Positions 33,599 to 43,863 of a stretch of DNA of 64,000 nt are shown piece after piece (position 1 is the stretch's first letter; each line of letters opens with the position of its first letter). The notes under the pieces were generated by a model, which did not search any database, had not been told where the DNA came from, and saw only the letters and a list, made by a program, of their open reading frames with translations. The DNA is from Heloderma charlesbogerti. Lineage: Eukaryota > Chordata > Lepidosauria > Squamata > Helodermatidae. The stretch spans positions 2,676,001 through 2,740,000 of the forward strand of contig JANEZZ010000399.1 of assembly GCA_026122225.1 (NCBI GenBank), in the 5' to 3' direction. The translations under genes were made by a program, and so were the position numbers.

Positions 33599-33937
33599 GT
33601 GGTGGCGCTCTTCGAGTGCTTGAAGGGTTGTCACAAGGAGGAAGGCCAGGATCTCTTCTCGGTCATCCCAGAATGCAATAATGAGCTCAGGTTACAGGAA
33701 GCCAGATTCCGGCTGAACATCAGGAGGAACTTCCTGACTGTGAGAGCAATACGACAATGGAACCAATTACCTAGGGAGGTGGTGGGCTCTCCCACACTGG
33801 AGGTGTTCAGCTTCAAGACGAGGCTGGACAGCCATCTGTTAGGGATGCTCTGACTTGGATTCCTGCATTGAGCAGGGGTTGGACTCTATGGTCTTATAGG
33901 CCCCTTCCAACCCTACTATTCTATGATTATATGATCC
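33599..33937 (+). mobile_element. CR1 LINE 3' end with ATTCTATG tail
   Basis: The C-terminal end of ORF2 (FRLNIRRNFLTVRAIRQWNQ, LPREVVGSPTLEVFSFKTRL) is followed by the CR1 3' UTR and the characteristic octamer-type tail ATTCTATGATTATATGA at 33919-33935. It is 5'-truncated. Confidence 0.92.
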
Positions 33938-34115
33938 CTATGAAGGAAAAGAACTGTCCTCCATTTTTGTATTTAGTTTGGTTTGGGGGTATTATTAGGT
34001 ATTACTCAGGGTAAGTTTGCCCATAGCTATTTGAAATGGGTGGAAATATAGTTCAGAAATAAATTCCCCAAAGCTCTCATTTAAAATCAATGACCAGTCT
34101 TGTGACACCCTAAAG

Positions 34116-34243
34116 AAGCCTTCCCCAACCTCATGCCCTCCAGATGTTTTGGGCTACAACACTCATCAGCCCCAGGCCAATGGTCAGGGATGATGAGAGT
34201 TGTAGTTCAAAACTTCTAGAGGGGACCTGGTTGGGGAAGGCTG
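34116..34243. mobile_element. Short palindromic hAT-type MITE
   Basis: AAGCCTTCCCCAACCTCATG pairs with acctggttggggaaggctg. Flanks ccctaaag and ccttgaag match at 6 of 8. Confidence 0.8.
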
Positions 34244-34254
34244 CCTTGAAGCCT

Positions 34255-34310
34255 AGTGCTACAATCCTATGCATGTCTACTCAGGAGTAGAGCAGATGTT
34301 TGGGGCACAT
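34255..34310. mobile_element. GCAATCCTAT MITE fragment
   Basis: acaatcctatgcatgtctac is the left half of the foldback family. The right half is missing. Confidence 0.4.
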
Positions 34311-34574
34311 TGAGAGATGCAGTGGGGAGGGGAAATAGGCAAGAATCGCCACCCGCCCTCTTCCCCCAGGGGGATCATCCAGTTTGTGAAGCTCCACTGC
34401 ATGTAACCCTGGATTCAACCCATTATATCTGAGCGACTCATGTGGTACATGGTGCGCAACAATACCAGCCTCTTAGACCTTCCCCTTCATGCCTCCTCAT
34501 CTCTGGCTCTTAAGGGAGAACTAGATGTGATGGTGCCTTCCAATGTAAGTTATGCCAAGCAGCTGAAAAGCATG

Positions 34575-34740
34575 TGGAGAATAGAAGGACATAAGAAGAA
34601 CCCTGCTGGATCAGACCAAGGGTCCATCTAGTCCAGCATCCAACATTGGCCAACCAGCTGCTGACGGGAAACGAGTCCGCAAGCAGGACACGAGTGCAAC
34701 AGCACCCTCCCACTCATGTGCGTGGGTTGACTGGAAACAA
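34575..34740 (-). mobile_element. CR1-type 3' end, second subfamily
   Basis: On the minus strand the sequence runs through the UTR (GGGAGGGTGCTGTTGCACTC), then TCTGATCCAGCAGGGTTCTT and CTTATGTCCTTCTATTC. This tail is different from the ATTCTATG type at 33.6 kb and resembles the tail of the tRNA-derived SINE. Confidence 0.75.
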
Positions 34741-34745
34741 GCCAC

Positions 34746-35553
34746 AGGTGACTGTGAATGGGGCGGTGTTGAGCCTTTCCTCCCCCTGCTGCTTTCCCCA
34801 CCTGCAATTCCTCTTCCCACCAGCTTTTCTCCTAGCCATGCCCCAAGCCCAGAACCAAGACCACCTTGGAGGCAAACAGCCTGGGGGACGGAGGAAGGGA
34901 GAAGAGAGGGCAGAGGAACAGGTCATGTTGTGAGGCCTAGGCCTGCTGCCACCCTGTCTAGTTCCACCCTCATTCAGTTGTGCTTGAGAGCCACCAACGC
35001 ACTGCGAGAATGTTGGCAGCTACCCAGGAGAGCATTCTCTGTATGCAGTGCGGTTGCCCTGATGCAACAAGTTAATAGAAAACTAATAATAGTCAAAGAA
35101 ATGAGGTAAAGTAAATATGCCATATGTCATAGAAAGAAACAAAAACCATCTTATATAACATTTCAAGTTCTTCTCGAAGACTTTTGGGAAATTTGGGGGA
35201 TTCTTCCAGGTCGTATGTAGTTCATATTGAACGCAGTAGTACATTGTTTTCCAATAAGCACGCGGAGATATGGAAGAAAGGGCACGGATCACTGCCATTC
35301 TATGACCACTGTAGCAAAGAAAGAGTAAGAATTGTGTGTTGCATGAATATGTGTGGTCTTTCTGTGCACAAGTAGTGCTTCTCACGTCATTACGGGCAAG
35401 CAAATATTTTGATGCGCTCCGTTATGTACCCAGGCAAGATGATAAATTACAAAAATCTGCATCTCATTTGTCTGAGTGATCAAGAAAGAAAATGGCTTTG
35501 TTGAAGGATACTTTCTTTTCTTTTTTTCACCACTAAATTAGGGCTGATGTAAC
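34746..35553. other. Intergenic; 35050-35530 candidate conserved element
   Basis: 34750-35040 is unassigned. 35050-35530 is repeat-free and AT-rich with a mixed texture (gtcatagaaagaaacaaa, ttgatgcgctccgttatg). The minus frame of 106 codons here is not convincing. Confidence 0.3.
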
Positions 35554-35561
35554 AGGTTCGT

Positions 35562-36306
35562 CAGTGCCAGCTCCAAGTTTTGAAGGGCCCTTGGGCAAGA
35601 CACCCTCCATGGGCCCCTTCCCTCAGTAAGTCTACCTACTCATGGGCCCCTTCCCTCAGTAAGTCTACCTACTCATGAGCCCCTTCCCTCAGTAAGTCTA
35701 CCTACTCATGGGCCCCTTCCCTCAGTAAGTCTACCTACTCATGAGCCCCTTCCCTCAGTAAGTCTACCTACTCATGGGCCCCTTCCCTCAGTAAGTCTAC
35801 CTACTCATGGGCCCCTTCCCTCAGTAAGTCTACCTACTCATGGGCCCCTTCCCTCAGTAAGTCTACCTACTCATGGGCCCCTTCCCTCAGTAAGTCTACC
35901 TACTCATGGGCCCCTTCCCTCAGTAAGTCTACCTACTCATGGGCCCCTTCCCTCAGTAAGTCTACCTACTCATGGGCCCCTTCCCTCAGTAAGTCTACCT
36001 ACTCATGGGCCCCTTCCCTCAGTAAGTCTACCTACTCATCACCGTTGTCACCAGCTGCTCTTGCTCCTCATCCTCTTTCTCAGTATTGCTACCGCTGCCT
36101 TGCTTGACAGGCAGAGAGCCAGGGAGCAAGCAGGTAGGGGCATTTGCTGCCCCTCCATCTCACCAACACTGCTGTCAGACTGGGGAACAGGCAGGTTGCA
36201 AGGGGGAAGAGGAGGATCAAGTCCAGGAGGTTCTTATCTGGGGGCCCTGTTGGGGTGTGGGCCTTTGGCAGGTGCCCAACCATGCCTCACCTTGACGCTG
36301 GCCCTG
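35562..36306 (-). mobile_element. hAT-like MITE (CAGGGCCA family), copy 3 with minisatellite
   Basis: On the plus strand it starts CAGTGCCAGCTCCAAG and ends ACGCTGGCCCTG. Flanks aggttcgt and aggtaggt match at 6 of 8. The interior is the reverse complement of 21412-21626. A 33-bp unit derived from its own sequence (compare agtaagtctacctactc with gtctaccttctcaccag) is expanded at 35609-36037. Confidence 0.82.
35609..36037. repeat. 33-bp minisatellite, 13 copies
   Basis: Unit ATGGGCCCCTTCCCTCAGTA plus AGTCTACCTACTC, repeated exactly 13 times (429 bp). Units 3 and 5 carry a shared G-to-A change (ATGAGCCC); the others read identically. No frame stays open across the whole array. Near-identity suggests recent expansion and likely length polymorphism. 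Confidence 0.97.
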
Positions 36307-36314
36307 AGGTAGGT

Positions 36315-37734
36315 CATGATGATGAGTGGTGGGGAATGGGGTAGTGACTAGTTTATACATGGAAGGAGGGACAGTGGAGGCTATGAAGAAGCTCCCTTGG
36401 AATTGGTCCATGAGTCCACCCCTCATCCCTGACCATTGGCCCTGCTGGCTGGAGCTGATGAGGTTGTAGTCCAAAACACCTGGAGGAGACCAGGCTAGGA
36501 TGGCACTAGGATGGCACTGTTGGGCAAGTGAGGCAGTGTTGTCAATTATTCAACCAACCCTTGCAGCTCTGCCTGCAACAGCAGCTTGGATCTGCTGGTA
36601 TTGCCAATGATGGTGCTTCTATCCCTGCAGTTAAAAGCGTCACCTGCTGATTTCTGAAAATCAAGATGCCATTAAAGGTGCAAGAGTAGGCCTGGGTGTT
36701 TTCCCCCACTCAGTTGACAGCCCTCCACTTGATCTCTGGTCAGCAGCGCATCTAGGAGGCATGAACTCTGACCTCAGGCCTTGCAGCCACGTCCGCTGCT
36801 GGCTTGCGGCATCTTATGAACCTTTGATAGCTTCTTGAGAAAGAGCGTGGCAAACTTCTCTACTTCAGTCCATTCTTAGTGCACACTGTACAGCTGTAAA
36901 AACTAAGGATTCAAGTGGGCAATAGCTCGGCACCCATCCATCATAAGGACGGCGGGCGGCTGTGTGTGGGGGCGGGGGAGGGGGAAGAATGACTAAATTC
37001 TTCAGACACTAACAGATTTTATACAGTCTTCTCTCTGGCTGCAATATGTATAACCACGCTCGCTCGCTCGCTCTTTTAGAAAGCTGGTTGCGCCGCACTC
37101 GCAAATCTACGATTCGTGACAGGAATGCAGTTTGGATCGCTTGCTATGTAAGCAGCTGCAGATACTTCGAATACCTTGGTGCATGTGATCCAGCAGCTCA
37201 CTATAACTTTGTCCCTATAAATAAAGTAACAAGTGAACAGGGATAGGAATTAACAGTATAGAGCGTGAATAGGATGTACAATCCCTTACCTCAGACTTCT
37301 TTTAATAAAACACATGCTATAATTATACCTCAAACAAAAAATAACGCCCTAGAATTCTATTTTTGAACACACTTGTGGTAGGATTCCATTTCAAGGTGTG
37401 TGTTTTTTTAAACGATTGGACCCCAGAGAAAATATTTGTGGATATGCAATGTCACTAGAAATGTTACTTATATTGTTACATCAGCTGAGTAGCCACTCAT
37501 GGATTTATACGTACTACATGACTGAAACTTAAAATGAAGTTACTAATCTAATTAGGATTCAAACTAACACAGGTCTCTAAAGAACATATAAATCAGTAAT
37601 TCCCAAAATGTACTCCACCTACAAGAGAATTGTTAAAGTGCCTTGAAAAATAGATTAATGAATTAATTAAAGGCTCCTGCAAGGTCCCCTTACATGAGGC
37701 TGCCTGTTGCATCACTACAGGAGTTCCTGAGTTG
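36315..37734. other. Intergenic with half MITE and a candidate conserved block
   Basis: 36425-36497 is half of a palindromic MITE (ccctgaccattggccctgct). 36990-37570 is repeat-poor, includes a small CGCT tetranucleotide run at 37060, and reads like conserved non-coding DNA (cctataaataaagtaacaag). No gene seen. Confidence 0.35.
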
Positions 37735-37950
37735 GACCCACACTTAGACACACTTAGACCCATTGAAATGCATGGGTCTTAAGTTAGCCATGACTAACTT
37801 AAGTCCCATTGATTTCAATGGGTGTGCTCTTAAGTAGTACTAAATATGGATCCAACACAGGGACATCATTCACCCTGCGTTGAAGTAAGTCTACTCAGGA
37901 GTAAGCCCCAAATGAGTTCAATGGGACTTACTCCAAATTAAGGACTGCAG
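37735..37950. mobile_element. Two adjacent GCAATCC-type foldback MITEs, diverged
   Basis: 37740-37860 folds around tgcatgggtctt and acttaagtcccattgatttc. 37863-37950 has agtaagtctactcaggagta and tgggacttactccaaatt, with the central ATGAGTTCAATGGGAC palindrome. Confidence 0.5.
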
Positions 37951-38089
37951 CCTTATTCATTCATTTTGGGGGTTTTGATGCCACTCTCCCACAAACATTC
38001 TCAGATAGGTATCATCATAATAAAACATACAAAACAACTTTTTAAAAAACAGCATCTTAAAAATCTAGTTGCAGGTCAGAAGCAGCCAG

Positions 38090-38271
38090 GGCACTACCAT
38101 TAGGCAGAGTGAGGTGGCCACCTCAGACAGTGGAATAGAGATGTCATGAAAGGGTCGTAAAATGTTAGTTATTTAATTTATTGTTGTTGCATTTTGACTG
38201 CCAGGGAGGGAGGGAGGTGCCTGGGGATTTTCTGCCTCAGGTGCCAAAATAACTTGGCTGGCCTTGGGTAC
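38090..38271. mobile_element. hAT-like element (CAGGCCAG-type), short copy
   Basis: It starts CAGGGCACTACCATTAGGCA and ends AACTTGGCTGGCCTTGG, echoing 9274-9608. The target duplication is not clear. Confidence 0.5.
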
Positions 38272-38419
38272 TGTGCACCTTGATTAGGGAAGTGGTGCCA
38301 TTTGCTGCTGGCCCTCAGGCATTAAAGTGTCTCCAGTCAGCTCTGGAAGCAGCCCTCGATACTGACAACTGAATATATGGACTGATGGTCTTGATATGGA
38401 AGGTTTTTGTGACTTGCTG

Positions 38420-38510
38420 CACAATTCTACACATGTCTACTTAGAGGTAAGCCCCACTGAGTTCATTGGGACTGAATCCTGAGTAAGTGTTCATAGGATT
38501 TGCTCCTGAA
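38420..38510. mobile_element. GCAATCCTAT foldback MITE, diverged
   Basis: gcacaattctacacatgtct and gtgttcataggatttgctc are inverted, around the centre CCCACTGAGTTCATTGGG. Confidence 0.55.
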
Positions 38511-38569
38511 TGTTCCGTGTCATCAAGTGATGTGTATATGTGTTTCAAACAGCCTTTCCTGTATGTTAC

Positions 38570-38685
38570 TAACTAGTTCCAATTGTATTGTTTAGAATGT
38601 ACAAGACATTATAGGTTGGCATCCATAGTGGGCGATTAAGAAATTTAATAAATAAATACATAATTTAATAAATAAATAAAATCCA
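38570..38685 (+). mobile_element. L2-type LINE 3' end
   Basis: GTGGGCGATTAAGAAATTTA then AATAAATA repeats matches the L2 3' end at 53500-53560 (GATGGGCGATTAATAAATT on the minus strand). Severely 5'-truncated. Confidence 0.65.
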
Positions 38686-38763
38686 GACTTAGTCATGCTT
38701 AGAGCCACCGGGAGCACCATTTTCTTGGTGGAAAGGCAGGGTACAATTGGAATTAATGAATAA

Positions 38764-39240
38764 CAGAGCAATCCTATGGTCCCTGGAGAGCAGCCCAAGC
38801 ACCAAAGGAGTTCTCAGATCCCCCCTCTCCGATACCCCCTCTGGAACTGCTATGACTCCAGAAGGGGGACTACATGATCTGATTCCTCCCCCACCCCATT
38901 TCACTGTTCCCTCACAGCTGCTGGGGAAAGTACCGTGGTGCCAGTTTTCCAAAGTTGGAAAAGTGACCTCAGAGGACTTCATAGAGATCAAAAAGGGGGC
39001 ATTCTGGTAAGTGGAGATGTGAGGATTGAGGGGAAGCCTGGATACCAGAAAATCCTATGGCCTCCCCAGCCCCACTTCTGCACCTCCTCTATATGGGCTG
39101 AAAGGAGGACAGAGGGGCCATAATTGCCTCCGTTGCGCTTTCCACCTGCTGGCAGGAGCCCGCAGGGCATAGGATACTCAGAAACCTCTGAGAGCGGAGG
39201 CTTTCATCTAGCAGGTGTCAACCCAACAGGATTGTGCCCT
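38764..39240. mobile_element. DNA transposon with GCAATCCTAT ends, copy 2
   Basis: The left AGAGCAATCCTATGG and right ACAGGATTGTGCCC are inverted, flanked by ATAAC and TAGAG. Compare 20737-21175. The frames inside are shadows. Confidence 0.4.
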
Positions 39241-40244
39241 AGAGTAGAAACCCCATGCCACCTCATTGCATTTAATGGGTCAGCTCTAAGCATGACTAAA
39301 TCTGGATCCAAACCTATGTGTTTTTGTTGTTTTTTGAAAAATGAAGTACTTCTTTTACATAACCTCTTCCTTCACAATTTTTAGGTATATTGTCAAGTTT
39401 TAAGAGGAAGCTCTTTGGGGTATGGTGGGAATGTTGTCTTTTTAGAGGAAACTTTGATTGAAGACCTATTTTTGGCTACAAGGAAAGAAAAAAATTACTT
39501 AACCTCACTTGAATGAGAGGAGATTAAAGGTTAAAAGCTTTAAAGACCTGAAAATGCATTAGCACCAGAACAGTAAATATAGACCTCGGTGATATGGACA
39601 AATTAGCAAAACAAACCCTAGAGAAGAAAATGCACTTTAAAATGTGTTGGAATCTCTACAGATACTTCCACGTGTGACACACATTTAAGTGTTATGCTAA
39701 ATATTTTAAAAATCTCTGCATTTCTAAGGTAGCACAAGTTCTCATTCCTTCCCTGAACTGCACAGGTGAGAGATCTTCCCATACATTTAGGGAGGAAAGG
39801 TTACAAACTGAACATACACATGTTCAGAAAGTCTCCTTGTGGGGGACCAGATGAACTCAGAGGAATGGTAATTAGAAAAGGGAACCTTTCCTCATAACAA
39901 AGAACATTTGATCATAATATTTGTCCTCTAGTTCTGTCTTTCAAGTTATCATGGGTGTGGACCATGAATGGAATTATGCTCTTCTAACTTAGCTTGTAAA
40001 AATATTTTGTTCAAAATTGTTGTTGCTGGAAACTTGTCTGTTTTCAAAAAAACATCTTTTATTTCATTTATATTCTAGGGAATGGGTGAAACAGAACCCC
40101 ACCAAGTAACTTAAACGTTAAGTTGCTTTCCCTTCCTGTTTTTTGTTTTCCACCTTCAATGATCCTTGTTCTTTTTGATAACTTCCATTTTGAGAAGTGG
40201 ATTACTTGGGCTGATGATAAATGATGATATCTTAAGAGCAATAG
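39241..40244. other. Repeat-poor intergenic block
   Basis: 39470-39780 is AT-rich and unique-looking (cagatacttccacgtgtgac). No gene, tRNA or clear transposon was seen. Confidence 0.3.
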
Positions 40245-40252
40245 GTCTACTC

Positions 40253-40373
40253 CATGGGTGGGCAATTTATGGCCCTCCAGATGTTTTGGCTTACAGCTCC
40301 CATCAGCCAATGGTGAGGGGTGATGGAAGTTGTAGGCCAGAACACCTGAAGGTTCACAGGTTGCTCACCCCTT
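40253..40373. mobile_element. Short palindromic hAT-type MITE, left of a tandem pair
   Basis: It starts CATGGGTGGGCAATTTATGG and ends GGTTGCTCACCCCTT. Its left flank is gtctactc (40245-40252) and its right flank gtctactg (40374-40381). Confidence 0.85.
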
Positions 40374-40381
40374 GTCTACTG

Positions 40382-40517
40382 CAGGGGTGGACAGAAAGTA
40401 GATCTCCAGATGTTTTGGACTTCAGTTTCCAGCATTCCTGACCATTGGCCATGCTGGCAGAGCTTTCTGGGAACTGAAGTCCCAAACATTTCGAGATCTA
40501 CCTTCTGCCCACCCCTG
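40382..40517. mobile_element. Short palindromic hAT-type MITE, right of a tandem pair
   Basis: It starts CAGGGGTGGACAGAAAGTAG and ends CTACCTTCTGCCCACCCCTG. Its left flank gtctactg is the right flank of the previous MITE; its right flank is gtctactc (40518-40525). Confidence 0.88.
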
Positions 40518-40653
40518 GTCTACTCCATCTCCTGTAATGCTTTCAGCACCTCACTGATAGCTGTACAAGTATAATAATGGTGTGGGAAATCTTACTGTGT
40601 AAGGGGAAGCCTTTCAATTTCTATCCTAATTGATGCTATTTACAGCTAGTAGT

Positions 40654-40910
40654 AGATCCTGAAGCTGAAGCTCAAATATTTTGGCCACCTAATGCGAAGA
40701 GAAAACTCTCTGGAAAAGACCCTGATGCTGGGAAAGACTGAAGGCAAAAGGAGAAGGGGGCGGCAGAGGATGAGATGGCGAGATAGCATCACTGATGCAA
40801 TGAATATGGACTTGAGCACGCTCTGGGAGAGAGCGCAGGACAGGAAGGCCTGGCGTGCTATGGTTCATGGGGTCACGAAGAGTTGGACACGACTGAACGA
40901 CTGAACAACA
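40654..40910 (+). mobile_element. RTE-BovB LINE 3' end, young
   Basis: The ORF2 C-terminus is readable (FGHLMRRENSLEKTLMLGKT, then GRQRMRWRDSITDAM and HGVTKSWTRLND with a stop), then a short ACAACA tail. A perfect 12-bp duplication ACAGCTAGTAGT lies at 40642-40653 and 40911-40922. The frame is intact over its length. Confidence 0.95.
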
Positions 40911-40929
40911 ACAGCTAGTAGTGCTAAAC

Positions 40930-41060
40930 CAGGGGTGGGCAATGTGTGGTCTTCCAGAAGTTGGTGGACTGCAACTCCCATCAGCCCTAGGCAGCATAGC
41001 CAATAGTGACAGATGATGGGAGTTGTAGTCAGACATTTGGAGGACCACATTTTCCCCACC
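40930..41060. mobile_element. Short palindromic hAT-type MITE
   Basis: CAGGGGTGGGCAATGTGTGG pairs with CCACATTTTCCCCACC. Flanks tgctaaac and tgctagag match at 6 of 8. Confidence 0.8.
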
Positions 41061-41930
41061 TGCTAGAGTAAAACTTATCCAAGAAAGTAAAAGGCATAAC
41101 TGAAAGAAAACCTAGAAATTTCTGAGAATGGGAATGTCTGTTGCCTGTTGGAATGGCTGTATAGCCCATCACCCCCCACTGAGAGTCTGGCTAGGGTTCA
41201 AAAATCTAATTCAGGCATGTTCAAGGGCTTAGGCATGGCCAGTGGGATGTTTGACATTTTTCCTTTGAACTGCAGACCCCCTATGCCATATCACAAACTC
41301 CTTTTTGGAAGTCCCCCGATTTGTGGGGGAGGACAGTTTGCCATGAAGCACTGGAGGCTCCTGCTTGAAAAACAGGAGCTCAAAGCTCTGCAGGGCGTAT
41401 GGAACTAATTGTGCAGTTCTTTGGATCTCAGCCTCTGTCATTTGGATGTCTGTCAGTGATCTAAACAGCTTGATGTATACTTCACTTCCTTCTTTAATGG
41501 GATGAAATGTGGATCAGTTTGCTCTTTTATTGAATCTGTTGAATAAATATTGTTTTACAAAACCAAGGAAAGGATAGTTACTGGCAGGGTGAGGTGGACT
41601 TTCATAGTTTTTTTTTTTAGAGGGTTACATGTACAGAGAGGAAGATACACATTCATTCTATAGTACGGTGTATATTTTTTTTAAATATCCAAACAGTTTC
41701 CTTCATTGCCAGTGGTTTGTGCATGTTACTCATCATGGGTACTGTCCTATATATGCTTATGACAGTTATCCCAAAATGTATATGTGTCTATTACCTGCAG
41801 CAATGTGGATCATACTTCTGGGAGCTACCTTACGGGTTTCCCTAGATAATTCTTTAAGTGCTATAAAGGTACCTCTAAAAAACCATTTGATTGGAGACAA
41901 TTTCAGGACAGAAATATCAGTGTGTTCACT
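41061..41930. other. Intergenic
   Basis: 41150-41440 may be an old repeat but is unassigned. The remainder is AT-rich and featureless. Confidence 0.3.
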
Positions 41931-41938
41931 ATATAGGC

Positions 41939-42074
41939 CAGCCTTCCCCAACCTGGTGCCCTCCAAATGTTTGGGACTACAACTCCCAGCATTCCTGGCC
42001 ATTGGCTATGTTGGCTGGGAGTGATGGGAGTTGAAGCCCAAAACATCTGGAGGGCACCAGGTTGGGGAAGGCTG
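41939..42074. mobile_element. Short palindromic hAT-type MITE, best copy
   Basis: Ends CAGCCTTCCCCAACCTGGTG and CACCAGGTTGGGGAAGGCTG are perfect inverted repeats of 20 bp. The near-complete palindrome spans the element. Flanks atataggc and aaataggc match at 7 of 8, the hAT hallmark. Confidence 0.92.
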
Positions 42075-42098
42075 AAATAGGCAATGACTGCTCTACAG

Positions 42099-42428
42099 CA
42101 GGGTTGGGTAACATATGAGCTGCATGCAGCCTCCCCCCCCCACTATGAACACCATATTTTACAAAAAGTGTTTTTAATCAATTGATTTGTTTATTTTTTC
42201 TTTTAAAGGCATTCATAGTGGCTACGGGGCACCAAAAGGGCCAAAACTAGCTCACAAACGAGATACTTTTGACACCTTTGGCGCTCCACAGCCACTATAG
42301 ACACCATCTTAATCTTTTTTTTTAATGTTTCGATACTTGTGGAGGGAGGGCTGTGGCTCACAGGGGCGGGGGGTAGGGTTCCAGGGGGTGATAATGGCTT
42401 CTGGACCTCTTGTAGTTGCCCGCCCTTG
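42099..42428. mobile_element. hAT-like element (CAGGGTTGGGTAAC)
   Basis: It starts CAGGGTTGGGTAAC and ends GTTGCCCGCCCTTG. Flanks ctctacag and cgctacag match at 7 of 8. Non-coding; it lies 24 bp from the previous MITE. Confidence 0.82.
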
Positions 42429-42466
42429 CGCTACAGTACTGGCTCTGATTTTTTGGTAGGCAGCTA

Positions 42467-42555
42467 AGGCTGCAATCCTATGCACACTTACTTGGGAGTA
42501 AGTTCCACTTAATGCAATGGGACTTACATCTCAGTAAACATGCTTGGATTGCACT
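42467..42555. mobile_element. GCAATCCTAT foldback MITE, good copy
   Basis: The whole 89 bp folds: GCTGCAATCCTATGCACACT pairs with aacatgcttggattgcac, with GGAGTAAGTTCCACTTAATG and caatgggacttaca pairing inside. Confidence 0.7.
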
Positions 42556-42619
42556 ATAAGGCTACCTGATTCCTCCAAGCTTTTGATGAATTTTATTATC
42601 ATACCTTGCTTGTTGGCTT

Positions 42620-42752
42620 GCTTTAAAGCTCACTGGTTTTATACGTTCGTGTAACTGAGGTTTTAATGTTGTAAGCTGCCTCCAATTGAGGGCTAAAAGG
42701 CAGTATATATACATGATCTGATAAATAAATAAACAAACAAACAAATAAATAA
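42620..42752 (+). mobile_element. L2-type LINE 3' end
   Basis: GTTTTAATGTTGTAAGCTGC, AAAGGCAGTATATATACATG and GATAAATAAATAAACAAAC form the AT-rich 3' end of an L2-like element. 5'-truncated. Confidence 0.6.
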
Positions 42753-43476
42753 CCCCATAGACAGTCTTCGGCTAAAGGAGAAAGAAGATGTACATGTGAA
42801 AATTGGCATGTAAAACATCCACACTGATTCAGTAAACTTCTATGGGAAGGACTGCAATGATGTGGCAGTTTCATATTCCTGCAATCCAGTGTGACTATAT
42901 ATGTGCTATATAAAGATATGTAAGCTTCTGATGTGTAATCATGCTGCACAGAAATTGACAATGTTCACCATTTTTCAGCCAAGTTAATACTTATCACCTC
43001 TTTAATTTCCCCTTGTGCTTCTTGGTCAAACTAGGCAGGATGAGTCCTGCTTGGCATTGTAACGTGATTTTCTAAGTATCAGTACTAAATTTTAGTGCTC
43101 CTAAAATACTCAAGGGGTTGTATGAACATCCAATCGTATACCTCAGTTTCTGGAAAAATGACTTTTCCTGCTCCATCACAAAGTTGTGGGTGTTTCACAG
43201 AGTGCAGATCTGATCACTTTGCCATGTGACATGTTGTCCTGTACATTAGTCTCCCCATGTGCTGGAAACCAATTGGCAATTAGTTCTATGTTGCAAATGC
43301 TTAGTTTCAGTTCTTTCCTACATTCGCCATCACAGATTTAAGCATTTATATGACAGATGACAACCCCAAAACATCTGTGTCCTAGAACATACTGGGTGGT
43401 GGGGCAGGTTGAGGTGCTGCATCTTTTACAATGCAACAAAATCACTTGGTAGCCTTAGGCAAGTCACCTAAAACTG
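42753..43476. other. Intergenic
   Basis: No repeat or gene recognised; moderately AT-rich unique-looking sequence. Confidence 0.3.
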
Positions 43477-43830
43477 AGGCCCGAACGACACATTTTGCTA
43501 ATTGTGTAGCATGTAGCTGAGGTTTGAACTGTATTTTACTCTTGTGTAAGCGTGTGTGACCCTGTTTGGGATCAGGACCACACTGCTCCAGGAGGGGAGG
43601 ATTAAACCTTCTCTCTATTTTTTTCTCAGAAATCCCCCCCCGGGAAGTTTTTAAAAAAAATATAAGTCTCTATTGGAGTCAATTAGAAGCTTTTTTAACT
43701 GGGGGTGGGGGGTGTCAGAAAAATGTGGGTAGGGGTGAAAGGCTCCTCTCTGAATTGGAGCCATGCACACTTACACAAGTCTCAGTTACATGCTATGCGA
43801 TTAGCGTAATGTGTAGTCCCCCATCTGCAG
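43477..43830. mobile_element. Foldback element, imperfect
   Basis: ttttgctaattgtgtagcatg near 43490 pairs with catgctatgcgattagcgta near 43790, and tgaggtttgaactg continues the stem, giving widely spaced inverted arms. The family is unknown. Confidence 0.45.
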
Positions 43831-43863
43831 TATGGGAATAATTAATCTGATCTAGCTTAAACT

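Noticed and set aside
35609..36037. CRISPR array
   Set aside because: Units are contiguous with no spacers, and the DNA is vertebrate; this is a minisatellite.
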